From Undibacterium sp. (lineage in GTDB: Bacteria; Pseudomonadota; Gammaproteobacteria; Burkholderiales; Burkholderiaceae_D), in contig NZ_JAUSFI010000166.1 in NCBI RefSeq assembly GCF_030651495.1, forward strand, positions 1 to 64,000: a stretch of 64,000 bases of DNA, given 5' to 3'. Shown in pieces: positions 18,266-29,886 of the stretch. Made by a program: the position numbers and the translations under genes. Each line of letters starts with the position of its first letter. Position 1 is the first letter of the stretch. The notes under the pieces are model-generated. The model was not told the DNA's origin. It did no database searches and was given only the letters and a program-made list of their open reading frames with translations.

Positions 18266-19053
18266 GTCGCTTCTTCTTCACTATCGAGCTCGCCACTCAG
18301 TGCATCTGCCCTGTCCTGCGCCGACAATAAATCGAGTGTGCCTTCGTAAATCGAACGGCCGCAGATCACGCCCGAGATACCTTCATCCTGCACTGCGCAA
18401 AGTGCTTCGACATCCGCCAAAACGTGCACACCACCAGAAGCAATCACGGGAATACTCACCGCCTGTGCCAATTTCACCGTAGCGTCGATATTCACTCCGC
18501 CCATCATGCCATCACGTCCGATGTCGGTATAGATAATCGCCTCGACACCATAACCTTCAAATTTTTGTGCCAGATCAATCACATCGTGCCCGGACAATTT
18601 GCTCCAGCCATCGGTGGCGACCTTGCCATCCTTGGCATCAATGCCGACGATGATCTGACCCGGAAAGGCGGCACAGGCATCGGCCAGGAAGCCAGGACTT
18701 TTTACGGCAGCGGTACCGATGATAATGTACGACAAGCCGTCATTCAGATAACGCTCGATAGTATCGAGATCGCGAATACCGCCGCCCAATTGCACAGGAA
18801 TTTCTTCGGTGCCGGTTTCTTCGGCGTAGTCACGTACCGCTTGCAAGATAGCCTTGACGGCGGCTTCGTTGACAGGCTTGCCGGCAAAAGCACCGTTCAA
18901 GTCCACCAGATGCAGGCGGCGTGCGCCCTGCTTTAACCAATGTCGCGCCATCTCGGCAGGGGCATCGGAAAAGACCGTGGCTTGATCCATGTCTCCTTGT
19001 TTCAGGCGTACGCAGTGACCGTCTTTCAGGTCGATGGCAGGAATGAGCAGCAT
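18262..19053 (-). CDS. hisA: ProFAR isomerase (HisA)
   Basis: Isomerises ProFAR to PRFAR, the fourth step of histidine synthesis. The 263-residue TIM barrel is homologous to HisF, with catalytic aspartates in IPAIDLKDG and [10 protein letters not shown] and the phosphate-binding motifs QLGGGIRD and ASGGVHV. An acidic C-terminal extension ([11 protein letters not shown]) goes a little beyond the usual end. It lies 59 bases downstream of hisH. Confidence 0.96.
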   Translation of the reverse strand: MLLIPAIDLKDGHCVRLKQGDMDQATVFSDAPAEMARHWLKQGARRLHLVDLNGAFAGKPVNEAAVKAILQAVRDYAEETGTEEIPVQLGGGIRDLDTIERYLNDGLSYIIIGTAAVKSPGFLADACAAFPGQIIVGIDAKDGKVATDGWSKLSGHDVIDLAQKFEGYGVEAIIYTDIGRDGMMGGVNIDATVKLAQAVSIPVIASGGVHVLADVEALCAVQDEGISGVICGRSIYEGTLDLLSAQDRADALSGELDSEEEAT

Positions 19054-19112
19054 GATGAGTATCTATGAAGAGGGTAATAAATAATGTTTAACAGAAAAAT
19101 CGTCTGCGAGCG

Positions 19113-19751
19113 TCAAGGCTTCCAGTGTACAAAATTCTTATACAGTTGCAAGCCCGCAGCGGCACTTTTTTCAGGGTGAAATTGTGTTGCAAAAATATTG
19201 TCTCTGGCAACCGCACAGGCAAACGCCGTACCGTAATCCGTCACGCCGACCGTATGGCTGGCATGCTCAGGTTGCGCATAGTAACTGTGTACAAAATAAA
19301 AATAGGCATCATCCTCGATGTCTTGCCACAGCGCATGCGGTTGTGCCTGCTTGACGCGATTCCAGCCCATTTGCGGCACTTTAAAACGAGAGCCGTCGGC
19401 CTGTAACTGACCGCGCAGGTCAAAACGTACCACTTTACCTGGAAGCAATCCCAAGCCGGGCGTATCACCTTCGGCACTGATGTCAAACAGCATTTGCTCG
19501 CCAACGCAGACGCCAAACAAGGGTTTACTGCGCGCCGCTTCGAGCACGGCTTCTTGCACCCCGGATTCGCGCAAACTCCGCATGCAGTCAGGCATTGCGC
19601 CCTGGCCCGGCAAAACTAGTCGGTCGGCACTTTTAATATCGGCGATTTCACCGGAAATTTTTACTTCAGCTTCGGGCGCCACGGCACGCAGAGCTTGCGC
19701 GACCGAACGTAAATTGCCCATGCCATAATCTACAACAACAATTTTATTCAT
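19113..19751 (-). CDS. hisH: Imidazole glycerol phosphate synthase glutaminase subunit (HisH)
   Basis: Class I glutamine amidotransferase that feeds ammonia to HisF. The 212 residues show the nucleophile elbow [11 protein letters not shown] (Cys about 82), the oxyanion region [10 protein letters not shown], and the His-Glu pair in [10 protein letters not shown]. The gene lies between hisB and hisA as expected. Confidence 0.95.
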   Translation of the reverse strand: MNKIVVVDYGMGNLRSVAQALRAVAPEAEVKISGEIADIKSADRLVLPGQGAMPDCMRSLRESGVQEAVLEAARSKPLFGVCVGEQMLFDISAEGDTPGLGLLPGKVVRFDLRGQLQADGSRFKVPQMGWNRVKQAQPHALWQDIEDDAYFYFVHSYYAQPEHASHTVGVTDYGTAFACAVARDNIFATQFHPEKSAAAGLQLYKNFVHWKP

Positions 19752-19788
19752 AGTTATTCAGCAGCCGGCAGATGGCTGACATCATGAT

Positions 19789-20385
19789 TTAGAGACTACC
19801 TTTGGTGGAAGGTATAGTACCAGCTGAGCGTGCATCGAGCTCGCTAGCCATGCGTAACGCGCGGCCAAATGCCTTGAACACGGTTTCACATTGATGATGC
19901 GCATTGTCGCCGCGCAGGTTATCGATATGTAGCGATACCAGTGCGTGATTGACAAATCCCTGAAAAAATTCATGGGTCAGATCGACATCAAATGAGCCTA
20001 TCATGGCGCGCTTGAACGGCACATGGAACTCTAACCCAGGGCGACCAGAAAAATCGATCACCACCCGCGACAAAGCCTCATCAAGCGGAACATAGGCATG
20101 GCCATAGCGGCGTATGCCTTTTTTGTCGCCCATAGCGATCGCAAACGCCTGCCCCAGGGTAATACCGACATCTTCCACCGTATGATGGGCATCAATATGC
20201 AGGTCACCTACCGCTTCGATTTCCAGATCAATCAGGCCATGACGGGCGATTTGATCGAGCATGTGATCCAGAAATGGAATGCCCGTGTTCAGCTTTTGTT
20301 TGCCGGTGCCATCCAGATTGATGGCGACACGAATCTGGGTTTCATTGGTATTGCGTGTGACTTGCGCGGTGCGTTGGGCTTGCAT
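19789..20385 (-). CDS. hisB: Imidazoleglycerol-phosphate dehydratase (HisB)
   Basis: Dehydrates imidazole glycerol phosphate to imidazole acetol phosphate; a manganese enzyme. The 198 residues correspond to the monofunctional dehydratase, without the N-terminal histidinol-phosphatase domain of E. coli HisB. The metal-binding repeats are visible as [25 protein letters not shown] and [15 protein letters not shown]. Because the phosphatase is not fused, a separate histidinol phosphatase must be encoded elsewhere; none is in this window. Confidence 0.95.
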   Translation of the reverse strand: MQAQRTAQVTRNTNETQIRVAINLDGTGKQKLNTGIPFLDHMLDQIARHGLIDLEIEAVGDLHIDAHHTVEDVGITLGQAFAIAMGDKKGIRRYGHAYVPLDEALSRVVIDFSGRPGLEFHVPFKRAMIGSFDVDLTHEFFQGFVNHALVSLHIDNLRGDNAHHQCETVFKAFGRALRMASELDARSAGTIPSTKGSL

Positions 20386-20415
20386 GATATATAGACTTTG
20401 ATGACAAGGATGCGA

Positions 20416-21486
20416 TTATAAAGATGCACTTAAAGCATCAAGAAAGAGGGAATTCTCTTCTGGAGTACTGACCGTAATACGTAAACAATTCTCTAGCAGA
20501 GCATGCATTTTACCTACATTTTTGACTAAAATTTTTTGTTTCAGTAATTTGACGAATACTTGTTCGGCTTGCGGAACACGAATCAGCAGGAAATTTGCCG
20601 CCGAAGGAAAAACCTCCACCCCCGGCAAACGGCTCAGCGCTGCAGCTAACAGACTGCGCTGCTCACGCAATTGCGCCGCCTGCAGATCCAATACGGCCAC
20701 ATGTTCCAGCATAAATTCTGCCGTCGCTTCGGTCAGCACATTGATGTTATACGGCGGCCGCACTTTTTCAAATTCATCGAGTAAAGCCTGGTTGCCCGAC
20801 ATGTAACCAAGGCGGATGCCTGCCAGACCAAGCTTGGAAACGGTACGCATCACCAGCAAATTGTCGAATTCGGCCAGGCGCGGCATAAAACTCGCTTGTG
20901 CGAATGGCTGATAGGCTTCATCGACGATCACGATGCCGCTATCGCCGACGGCGTGCAGAATCTGTTCTATGTCAGCCACCTCAAACAAGGTGCCGGTAGG
21001 ATTATTCGGATACGCCAGATAGGTGATCGCCGGGCGATGTTCGGCAATGGCGGCGAGCATGGCAAGCTTGTCCAGTGTCAAATCGGCGCGCAGCGGTACG
21101 CCGACAAACTCCATCCCGGCCAGCCGGGCCGACATGGCGTACATCACAAATCCCGGTATCGGTGCCAGCACTTTAGCACCTGGCTTGGCGCAAGCGAGCG
21201 AGACCATGGCAATCAATTCGTCGGAACCATTCCCAAGTACCACGTCGTTGTGTGCCGGTATGCCAAAATGCTGCTTAAGCGCGGTTTTCAGTGCAGCATA
21301 ACTAGGAACAGGATAGCGATTCAGCGCCACCTGTGCCAGATGCTGTGCCAGCGCCTGCTGCAACTGCGGCGACAGCGTGTAAGGATTTTCCATCGCATCG
21401 AGCTTCACGAAACCGGTCGAATCAGGGACGTGATACTTGGATAAATCAAGGATCTCGGGGCGAATAATGTTAGTGATTAAGGACAT
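20416..21486 (-). CDS. hisC: Histidinol-phosphate aminotransferase (HisC)
   Basis: PLP-dependent class I/II aminotransferase making histidinol phosphate. About 356 residues with [20 protein letters not shown] and the PLP-lysine motif [14 protein letters not shown]. The ATG at 21486 is preferred; a GTG four codons upstream is in frame but adds non-family residues. The gene follows the DNA methyltransferase with a gap of about 20 bases, so the methyltransferase sits between hisD and hisC. Confidence 0.95.
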   Translation of the reverse strand: MSLITNIIRPEILDLSKYHVPDSTGFVKLDAMENPYTLSPQLQQALAQHLAQVALNRYPVPSYAALKTALKQHFGIPAHNDVVLGNGSDELIAMVSLACAKPGAKVLAPIPGFVMYAMSARLAGMEFVGVPLRADLTLDKLAMLAAIAEHRPAITYLAYPNNPTGTLFEVADIEQILHAVGDSGIVIVDEAYQPFAQASFMPRLAEFDNLLVMRTVSKLGLAGIRLGYMSGNQALLDEFEKVRPPYNINVLTEATAEFMLEHVAVLDLQAAQLREQRSLLAAALSRLPGVEVFPSAANFLLIRVPQAEQVFVKLLKQKILVKNVGKMHALLENCLRITVSTPEENSLFLDALSASL

Positions 21487-21505
21487 AGGGTGGCCCACAG
21501 TTTAT

Positions 21506-22429
21506 TTATAAATCTAAAACTTGCTGAGAGAGTTCCATCTGTATTTCTAACTGAGGTTCCGCTTCTGATGTTTCAAGTTTTTTAAGGCTTTTACGTCCTT
21601 TTTTCCGATTTTTTACCTCAGGTATTTTTGCCCGCACCGGTTCGGTCGGCGCATTACTTTGCACCAGCAGTTCAGCTTCTGGCGAGGCAAGCCGCGTTTC
21701 GATAATCTGACAATAGTCTGGATTCAATTCAAAACCGACAAAATGTCGCCCGCAACGTTTGGCCGCGATGGCGGTGGTGCCGCTGCCCATGAACGGATCT
21801 AAAATGACGCCGCCTGGCGGGCAGGATGCCCGCACCATACGCTCGATAATTTCCAGCGGTTTTTGCGTCGGGTGGTCGGCTCGTTCGGGATTTTCCTTGT
21901 GCAGCCGCGAAACACTCCATAAGTCTTTCGGGTTATAGCCGAGTTCCAGCCATTTTGCGCCGACAAAAATCGCGCGCGAGCGCGCTTTTTTGGTGGCCGC
22001 ATCGTAGGGTATCCTGACGGCATCCAAGTCAAAATAATGCCCTTTGGCTTTGGCAAAAAAACCAATGGTGTCATGGACCGACGTAAAACTCCTGACACTG
22101 CCGCCCATTGAGGGCACTCGCCTATCCCAGATGATTTCGTTCAACATCGTCATGCGTTGTTTCAGCATGACGAAAATTTCTGGCGAATAACGCCAGGTTA
22201 AAAATATATACAGAGAACCGCTCGCTTTGAGCTTAGGCAGCGCGGCATCGATCCAACGCTCGGTCCAGGCAAGGTAGTCGACAGAGGCCTGCTTATCAGA
22301 ATCGTTGCCGTAATCCTTGCCTAAGCCATACGGCGGATCGGTCAAGATCAAATCTATGCTGGCGTCTGGAATACGCGCTAAACCGGCTAAGGCATCTTCA
22401 TTGAAAACGGTATCGACATAACTATTCAT
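21506..22429 (-). CDS. Site-specific DNA methyltransferase (beta class, N6-adenine or N4-cytosine)
   Basis: DNA amino-methyltransferase of 307 residues. The catalytic motif IV DPPY (residues 31-34, in LILTDPPYGLG) comes before the SAM-binding motif I DPFMGSGT (211-218), which is the beta-class order. HPTQKP (186-191) precedes motif I, as in YhdJ-type enzymes. The ~55-residue C-terminal tail is rich in Lys and Glu. There is no restriction endonuclease, specificity subunit or Vsr gene beside it, so it looks like an orphan enzyme, possibly regulatory or epigenetic. It sits inside the histidine operon between hisD and hisC, with a REP-like repeat in its upstream gap. The target sequence and the methylated base cannot be told from the sequence. 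Confidence 0.9.
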   Translation of the reverse strand: MNSYVDTVFNEDALAGLARIPDASIDLILTDPPYGLGKDYGNDSDKQASVDYLAWTERWIDAALPKLKASGSLYIFLTWRYSPEIFVMLKQRMTMLNEIIWDRRVPSMGGSVRSFTSVHDTIGFFAKAKGHYFDLDAVRIPYDAATKKARSRAIFVGAKWLELGYNPKDLWSVSRLHKENPERADHPTQKPLEIIERMVRASCPPGGVILDPFMGSGTTAIAAKRCGRHFVGFELNPDYCQIIETRLASPEAELLVQSNAPTEPVRAKIPEVKNRKKGRKSLKKLETSEAEPQLEIQMELSQQVLDL

Positions 22430-22522
22430 GGATTCGCCTGTGCGCCTTCGATTGCAATAGTTTTCATTACTTTTCGTAACTATTCAGAAAACTCAATATA
22501 GGCCAGGCTGGAGACGCAGTCC

Positions 22523-22563
22523 CCATGCGGCTTACAGGCCAGATAGGCTGGAAACCCGCATGG
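22523..22563. repeat. REP-like palindromic element, copy A
   Basis: Starts CCATGCGG and ends CCGCATGG, with AGATAGGCTGGAAA inside. The outer 8 bases pair as a stem. It lies in the 154-base gap between hisD and the methyltransferase. Close relatives are at 43224-43280, 45392-45432 and 63083-63124. In this position it could stabilise or cut mRNA between hisD and the genes after it. Confidence 0.8.
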
Positions 22564-22583
22564 AATATGCGCGCTGGACCGGG

Positions 22584-23936
22584 TCACTTTTGAAGTATTG
22601 ATTTCAAGCGGTATTCGGCACTGCGCGCATGCGCCTGCAAACCCTCGCCATACGCCAGCTCGGCGGCGACCTGGCCCAGACTTTGTGCGCCCTGCTCACT
22701 GACATAAATCATCGATGAGCGTTTCTGGAAATCGTACACCCCCAATGGCGACGAAAAACGCGCCGTGCGTGAAGTCGGCAGCACATGATTCGGGCCAGCG
22801 CAATAATCGCCCAGCGCTTCAGAAGAAAAACGTCCGAGAAACATGGCGCCGGCATGGCGAATCTGGTCGGCCCATTGCTGCGGATTTTCGGTCGAAATTT
22901 CCAAATGCTCGGCCGCGATGTCGTTCGCGATTTCACAGGCTTCTTGCATACTGCGCACCTTGATCAAGGCACCGCGATTTGCCAGTGAAGTGCGGATAAT
23001 CTCCTGGCGTGGCATCGTATCGATCAGCTTGGCGATACTCGCACTGACCGCATCCAGATAGGCCGCATCGGGACACAGCAAAATCGACTGCGCCAATTCA
23101 TCGTGCTCGGCCTGGGAAAATAAATCCATCGCAATCCAGTCGGGATCGGTGCTGCCGTCGCAGATCACCAGGATCTCGGAGGGGCCGGCAATCATGTCAA
23201 TGCCGACGGTACCGAACACGCGGCGCTTGGCTGCGGCCACGTAAGCATTGCCAGGGCCAACAATTTTATCCACCGGCGGGATGGTCTCGGTGCCGTAAGC
23301 CAGCGCGGCGACGGCTTGCGCGCCACCGATGGTAAACACCCGATCGACTCCGGCGATTGCGGCAGCGGCCAATACTAGCGGATTTTTTACCCCGTCAGGA
23401 GTGGGCACCACCATGATGACTTCTTGCACCCCGGCGACCTTGGCCGGAATCGCATTCATCAATACCGACGAAGGATAAGCGGCTTTGCCGCCAGGCACAT
23501 AAATGCCGACGCGATCTAAAGGCGTAACTTTTTGCCCGAGTATCGTGCCATCCGCTTCGGTGTAGCTGAAACCAGCCGAGCCGCATTCCGTTTTTTGTTT
23601 TTCGTGATACCCACGCACTCTTTGCGCTGCGGTTTCCAGCGCGCTGCGGCGTGCCGGTGTCAGCGAAGCTAGTGCAGCCTGCATCTCTGCCTGGCTGATC
23701 TCTAAAGCGGCGACGCTATTCGCGCTCAGCCGGTCAAAGCGATTGGTCGCTTCCAGTACCGCCGCATCACCACGCTTTTTGACGTCAAACAAGATCTGCG
23801 CAACGGCTCTATCGATCGCCTCGTCCTCACTCGCCTCGAACGCCAGCAAACTGCGCAACTGGCCAGAAAAATCTGCCTGATTAGAATCGAGTCGAGCAAT
23901 TGGTTGGGCGATTTCTTGCTTATTCAGTGACGGCAT
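22584..23936 (-). CDS. hisD: Histidinol dehydrogenase (HisD)
   Basis: Zinc-dependent, NAD-linked enzyme that oxidises histidinol to histidine in two steps. The 450 residues show the family motifs [37 protein letters not shown] and [13 protein letters not shown], with the catalytic His in GPNHVLPTS. It overlaps hisG by one base (23936), so the two are tightly coupled. After hisD come a REP-like element and the methyltransferase. Confidence 0.96.
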   Translation of the reverse strand: MPSLNKQEIAQPIARLDSNQADFSGQLRSLLAFEASEDEAIDRAVAQILFDVKKRGDAAVLEATNRFDRLSANSVAALEISQAEMQAALASLTPARRSALETAAQRVRGYHEKQKTECGSAGFSYTEADGTILGQKVTPLDRVGIYVPGGKAAYPSSVLMNAIPAKVAGVQEVIMVVPTPDGVKNPLVLAAAAIAGVDRVFTIGGAQAVAALAYGTETIPPVDKIVGPGNAYVAAAKRRVFGTVGIDMIAGPSEILVICDGSTDPDWIAMDLFSQAEHDELAQSILLCPDAAYLDAVSASIAKLIDTMPRQEIIRTSLANRGALIKVRSMQEACEIANDIAAEHLEISTENPQQWADQIRHAGAMFLGRFSSEALGDYCAGPNHVLPTSRTARFSSPLGVYDFQKRSSMIYVSEQGAQSLGQVAAELAYGEGLQAHARSAEYRLKSILQK

Positions 23937-24610
23937 TATTGGCCTTTCGAGGCACGGTCAAAGGCTTCAAGTATGGGTTGCAAACGTTCACGTTTGAGTT
24001 TCAAGGCGGCCTGATTGACCACCAAACGCGAAGAAATTTCCATGATGTGTTCGACTTCCACCAAATGGTTCGCTTTCAAAGTATTACCGGTACTGACCAG
24101 ATCAACAATCGCATCCGACAAGCCCACCAACGGTGCCAGTTCCATCGAACCATACAGCTTGATCAAATCCACATGGACGCCCTTACTGGCGAAATGCTCC
24201 CGTGCGATATCGGTGTATTTAGTGGCCACCCTTAAGCGCGCACCGTGGCGCACCGCGTTGGCGTAATCAAAACCGACCGAAACGGCCACTGACATCCTGC
24301 ATTTGGCAATATTCAAATCAATCGGTTGATACAAACCCTCGCCGCCATGCTCCTGCAATACGTCCTTGCCGGCCACACCGAAATCGGCAGCGCCATACTG
24401 CACATAAGTCGGCACATCCGATGCGCGCACGATGATCACGCGCACGCCTGGATCATTGGTTGCCAGGATCAATTTACGGGAAGTCTCTGGATCTTCCATC
24501 ACGCGGATTCCGGCGGCCTCTAATAGCGGCAGCGTTTCTTCAAAGATTCGGCCCTTGGACAAGGCCAAAGTCAGTTGTTGATTTTGTGGCTGCATTTGTG
24601 GCTGGCTCAT
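23936..24610 (-). CDS. hisG: ATP phosphoribosyltransferase, short form (HisG)
   Basis: First, feedback-regulated step of histidine synthesis. At 224 residues it is the short HisG_S type, which lacks the C-terminal regulatory domain and needs HisZ for histidine feedback; hisZ is not in this window. Visible motifs are [43 protein letters not shown] and the PRPP-binding region [13 protein letters not shown]. The gene follows murA after 9 bases and overlaps hisD. Confidence 0.95.
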   Translation of the reverse strand: MSQPQMQPQNQQLTLALSKGRIFEETLPLLEAAGIRVMEDPETSRKLILATNDPGVRVIIVRASDVPTYVQYGAADFGVAGKDVLQEHGGEGLYQPIDLNIAKCRMSVAVSVGFDYANAVRHGARLRVATKYTDIAREHFASKGVHVDLIKLYGSMELAPLVGLSDAIVDLVSTGNTLKANHLVEVEHIMEISSRLVVNQAALKLKRERLQPILEAFDRASKGQ

Positions 24611-24619
24611 AGTAATCGC

Positions 24620-26117
<1,498 letters not shown>

Positions 26118-26189
26118 GATTTTTCTCTTTGATAATTTTAGTAAAATTAGTTAATGCCACAACCTCATTGTGCCACTGAAGTACACAAA

Positions 26190-26945
26190 TCAGTGTCGCA
26201 ACTTGTAGCCACGCTTGAGCATTTGTACCGCGATGGTCGCCAGCAGAATAAAAAATAAGCTGACTATGCTGGCACTCACAGACGGATCAACATCTGACTG
26301 CCCAAAGAAACCATAGCGAAAGCCATCAATCATGTAAAAGAAGGGATTGAAGTGCGATAATTTTTGCCAAAATGGCGGCAAGGATTTTATCGAATAAAAC
26401 ACGCCCGACAAAAAGGTCGCAGGTACAATCAGGAAATTCTGGAACGCCGCTAATTGGTCAAATTTCTCTGCCCAAATGCCGGCAATTAAACCCATGGTAC
26501 CTAAAATTGCAGCACCCAGTAACGCAAAAAAAATAATCCAGATTGGTGCAACGAAACTCAAATGGGCAAACCAGATGGTAACCAAAAACACTCCTGCCCC
26601 GACTGCTAAACCGCGCACAATGGAAGCCAGGACATAGGCGGAAAACAATTCCCAATGCGACAACGGCGGAAGCAAAATGAACACGAGATTACCGGTAATT
26701 TTTGACTGAATCAGAGAAGAAGAGGAGTTTGCAAACGCATTTTGCAACACACTCATCATGACCAGGCCAGGAATCAAAAACGCGGTGTATTTTACTCCGG
26801 GATACACTTGCACATGCTCTTCCAGCACATGACCAAAAATCAGCAAATACAGCATCGCCGTCATAATAGGCGCAGTAATGGTTTGCGTTGCCACCTTCAA
26901 GAAGCGCAGTACCTCTTTATAAAACAGCGTTTGAAAACCGATCAT
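26190..26945 (-). CDS. ABC-2 type exporter permease (YadH/NodJ-like)
   Basis: Membrane component of an ABC exporter, 251 residues with about six membrane segments and the ABC-2 domain (TAPIMTAMLYLLIFGHVLEE near the N-terminus; FLSGVFYSIKSLPPFWQKLS further on). The start is ATG 26945, which overlaps the stop of the ATPase gene (ATGA). A longer open frame upstream lacks family similarity and is inside the ATPase gene. The substrate is unknown; the pair regularly sits between mla genes and bolA-murA in Betaproteobacteria, hinting at an envelope role. Confidence 0.9.
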   Translation of the reverse strand: MIGFQTLFYKEVLRFLKVATQTITAPIMTAMLYLLIFGHVLEEHVQVYPGVKYTAFLIPGLVMMSVLQNAFANSSSSLIQSKITGNLVFILLPPLSHWELFSAYVLASIVRGLAVGAGVFLVTIWFAHLSFVAPIWIIFFALLGAAILGTMGLIAGIWAEKFDQLAAFQNFLIVPATFLSGVFYSIKSLPPFWQKLSHFNPFFYMIDGFRYGFFGQSDVDPSVSASIVSLFFILLATIAVQMLKRGYKLRH

Positions 26946-27853
26946 TTTCCATCCTCCATAATTTGCAGGAAGACATCTTCCAGATCGGCCTGTTGCAATT
27001 GTAAACCGTCCATGACACAACCGGCGGTGCGCAAAGTTGCTAGTATCGGTTCGACTTCGGCATAATCGGTGACGCGCAGCAAATATTGATTTTCCACCGC
27101 AGGTCCCTCATACGGGATCAGCAAGGCTTGCAGACTGGCTGGCAAATGCCCTTGTGCCAGAGTGATCTTCATTTGCGATCCGGAAATACGTTTAATTAAT
27201 GCGGACATATTATCCAGCGCCACCACTTTACCGGCCTTGAGCATGGCAACACGATTGCACAAAGCTTGCGCCTCTTCCAGATAATGCGTGGTCAGCACCA
27301 CGGTATGGCCTTCTTTGTTCAGTCGTGCAATAAATTTCCACAGCGTCTGGCGCAATTCCACATCGACACCGGCGGTCGGTTCATCCAGCACAATAACCGG
27401 AGGTTTATGTACTAGCGCCTGCGCCACCAGCACACGGCGCTTCATGCCACCGGATAACGCACGCATATTGGTATTGGCTTTATTGGTCAGATCAAGGTGA
27501 TGCATCACCTCGTCGATCCAGTTGTCATTGTTTTTTAAACCAAAATAACCGGACTGCATGCGCAAAGTCTCGCGCACAGTGAAGAAAGGATCGAACACCA
27601 GCTCTTGTGGCACGACGCCAATATTTTTTCGCGCAGCACGATAATCAAGCACGACATCATGACCCAGCACCGACACACTCCCTGCATCAGCACGATTGAG
27701 ACCAGCAATAATGGAAATCAGGGTAGTCTTGCCTGCGCCATTCGGGCCGAGTAAGCCAAAAAACTCACCTTCTTCTATCGTCAGTGAGACGCCACCCAGC
27801 GCCTTCAAAGACTGGTAATTTTTTTCAACATTGGTAATTTGTATGGCAGCCAT
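26942..27853 (-). CDS. ABC transporter ATP-binding protein (YadG/NodI-like)
   Basis: ATPase partner of the permease that follows it. The 303 residues contain Walker A (GLLGPNGAGKTTLISI), the signature region ALSGGMKRRVLVAQAL, Walker B (VIVLDEPTAGVD), and the switch His in VLTTHYLEEA. The C-terminal ~80 residues are an accessory domain as in DrrA/NodI-type exporters. The overlap with the permease indicates one unit. It lies 147 bases downstream of mlaB; an imperfect hairpin without a T-run lies in that gap (about 27945-27981). Confidence 0.93.
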   Translation of the reverse strand: MAAIQITNVEKNYQSLKALGGVSLTIEEGEFFGLLGPNGAGKTTLISIIAGLNRADAGSVSVLGHDVVLDYRAARKNIGVVPQELVFDPFFTVRETLRMQSGYFGLKNNDNWIDEVMHHLDLTNKANTNMRALSGGMKRRVLVAQALVHKPPVIVLDEPTAGVDVELRQTLWKFIARLNKEGHTVVLTTHYLEEAQALCNRVAMLKAGKVVALDNMSALIKRISGSQMKITLAQGHLPASLQALLIPYEGPAVENQYLLRVTDYAEVEPILATLRTAGCVMDGLQLQQADLEDVFLQIMEDGK

Positions 27854-28000
27854 TTGGCAGTATGCACTAGTGTGCGTATCCGGTATATCGCCGCAAATGC
27901 GACGAAAACCTTGAATTATAGGGGATTTTTCACTACAGGATGGCCGGTTTTTCAGATCATGTTTTCATGATCATGAAACCGTCAAAATCACATTAATGCG

Positions 28001-28276
28001 TTAATGTCGTTCACTGACAGTAGCTGGCAGGAATTCAGCTACGCCATACAAGGCAATCAAGCTGCCGACGCTGGGTGGAACACCATGAAACAGCAAGGAT
28101 TTACCTTGGGCACTGGCGGCACGTTGCCATTCCAACATAACCGCGACCGCAGCAGAATCCACTACGCTGAGGGCAGAAAGATCAAAATCCATCTGACCTT
28201 GTGCAATCGCTGTTAAACCAGCTTGCATCGAGCTGACAGCATTGCGCAAACTGAGCTCTTGATCTGGCTGATACAT
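28001..28276 (-). CDS. mlaB: MlaB, STAS-domain subunit of the Mla phospholipid transporter
   Basis: Small cytoplasmic protein that binds the MlaF ATPase and supports assembly of the MlaFEDB complex. The 91 residues form a STAS domain; the conserved helix start LSVVDSAAVAVMLEWQRAA includes the DSAA motif typical of MlaB. The gene lies 11 bases after mlaC. The assignment rests on domain plus position in the mla cluster. Confidence 0.88.
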   Translation of the reverse strand: MYQPDQELSLRNAVSSMQAGLTAIAQGQMDFDLSALSVVDSAAVAVMLEWQRAASAQGKSLLFHGVPPSVGSLIALYGVAEFLPATVSERH

Positions 28277-28287
28277 GAAGACTCCAA

Positions 28288-28929
28288 TTATTTTGAGGCT
28301 GTCTTGCTGGTGCCACCTGCGGCCAATTTCTTATTTTTTTCTACCAGCGTCTTGATCAAGCCATCAATGCCAGATTTAGTCACCTCGGCAGCGAAACTAC
28401 CTTTATAGGTTTCCACCAGCCAGGCACCAAGCACATTGATATCATATATTTTCCAGCCAGTAGCGGATTTTGCAAGACGATAACTGAGTTGCAAAGGCTC
28501 ACCACGTGTCTGGATAACTTGGCTCTTTACTTCAACCTCAGTATCATCAGGCGCACCACGGAAAGGTTTAAATTCCAGTCGCTGATCTTTAATCTGTGAA
28601 ATGGCGCCAGAATAAGTATGTACTAGCAAAGTGCGAAATTCGGTAATTAATTGTTTTTGCTGTTCAGGACTGGCTTCACGCCAGTTTTTTCCTGCGGCTA
28701 AAGATGTCATCCGTGTAAAATCAATATACGGCAAGATTTTACTCTCAACCACCTCAAAAACACGCTTCTGGTTGCCTGCTTGAATGTCCTTATCATTTTT
28801 GGCGATATCAAGAATTTCCTGACTGAGACGTTTAATCAGTAAATCAGGCGCTTCATCGGCGGCCAGACTGGTACCGGCAAAACTCAGGCTGACGAACAAG
28901 AACAAAAAGAATTTACTAATTAGTTTCAT
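28288..28929 (-). CDS. mlaC: MlaC, periplasmic phospholipid-binding protein
   Basis: Soluble carrier that shuttles phospholipid between the MlaA outer-membrane complex and the MlaFEDB inner-membrane complex. The 213 residues start with a signal peptide (MKLISKFFLFLFVSLSFAG, cleavage after SLAA). The MlaC/Ttg2D core includes ILPYIDFTRMTSLAAGKNWR and the C-terminal YDINVLGAWLVETYKGSF. The gap to mlaA is 141 bases and appears non-coding. Confidence 0.94.
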   Translation of the reverse strand: MKLISKFFLFLFVSLSFAGTSLAADEAPDLLIKRLSQEILDIAKNDKDIQAGNQKRVFEVVESKILPYIDFTRMTSLAAGKNWREASPEQQKQLITEFRTLLVHTYSGAISQIKDQRLEFKPFRGAPDDTEVEVKSQVIQTRGEPLQLSYRLAKSATGWKIYDINVLGAWLVETYKGSFAAEVTKSGIDGLIKTLVEKNKKLAAGGTSKTASK

Positions 28930-29070
28930 TTACTTACTTTCCATTTGCGCTCATTGCGCTGATTACTTATTGTTTGTTAAGCTTGAATCATTAACTATCT
29001 CAACCCAGAACTGGTTGACGTGATCCATATTTTTACCAATCGTTTGCAATTATTTACAAATTTGCATGTA

Positions 29071-29886
29071 CTAATCATCTGGATTGATTTGGCCGGCGCG
29101 GCGCTGCAAATAAGCATCACGAATAAAAACATATTTATCCAACGCCGCCTCCTCAATCAACTTGCTCGCATCCAGCACCGAGGCGCGCTGATCTACAAAA
29201 CGTACTACTGTAGAGACATTACGAGTACTGGTAGACGTATGTGAAAACAAAACATCTCCTTTAAAATCGATGGGAGTAGCGATGGTGTCACGTAGCGTAG
29301 AGGCACCGAGCAAAGGCAACATCACATACGGGCCTGATCTGACGCCCCATTTTCCCAGAGTCTGACCAAAATCTTCCCGATGCTTAGGGATGCCTCCTGC
29401 TGAGGCGATATCAAGTAAACCACCAAGACCAAAGGTAGTATTGACGGCGACGCGCATCACATCGTTCACACTATCTGTAAGCCTGCCCTGCAATAAATTA
29501 TTAACAGCAGTCCAAATATCACCTGCATTGCCAAAAAAATTACCAATGGCTGTCTGCACAAAAGAAGGTAATACTGACTGATAGGCTTGAGCGACTGGCT
29601 TCAACACGGCCTCGTCCAGGCCTTCGTTAAAGCTAAACATGGCGCGATTGAAGCCTTCTAGAGGATCACGCGGGTTATTACCTATACGGGTTTTAACGCT
29701 GATGGTCTCCAGAGTCTTACCAGCCTCAGTCTTTAGACTATCTAGCCTCGTGCCAGCACCTGTTTTTATGTTATTCACCGTGGTGCAGGCACCCAAGATA
29801 AAACTTAACGCTAACACGCTGGTCAGTCGTAATATTGTTAATTGTTTATGCGCCAGCTTCATTTCAAATTTCGTTAACAATTTCAT
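29071..29886 (-). CDS. mlaA: MlaA (VacJ) outer-membrane lipoprotein
   Basis: Lipoprotein that extracts misplaced phospholipid from the outer leaflet of the outer membrane. The 271 residues show a lipobox FILGAC (Cys about 34) and the VacJ core: DPLEGFNRAMFSFNEGLD, FFGNAGDIWTAVNNLLQGR and a C-terminal region with EDFGQTLGKWGVRSGPYVML. The ATG at 29886 overlaps the mlaD stop (ATGA) and is chosen for that reason; an ATG eight codons in would give a shorter signal peptide. mlaA within the mlaFED-CB cluster is the usual betaproteobacterial arrangement, whereas in E. coli it is separate. Confidence 0.94.
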   Translation of the reverse strand: MKLLTKFEMKLAHKQLTILRLTSVLALSFILGACTTVNNIKTGAGTRLDSLKTEAGKTLETISVKTRIGNNPRDPLEGFNRAMFSFNEGLDEAVLKPVAQAYQSVLPSFVQTAIGNFFGNAGDIWTAVNNLLQGRLTDSVNDVMRVAVNTTFGLGGLLDIASAGGIPKHREDFGQTLGKWGVRSGPYVMLPLLGASTLRDTIATPIDFKGDVLFSHTSTSTRNVSTVVRFVDQRASVLDASKLIEEAALDKYVFIRDAYLQRRAGQINPDD

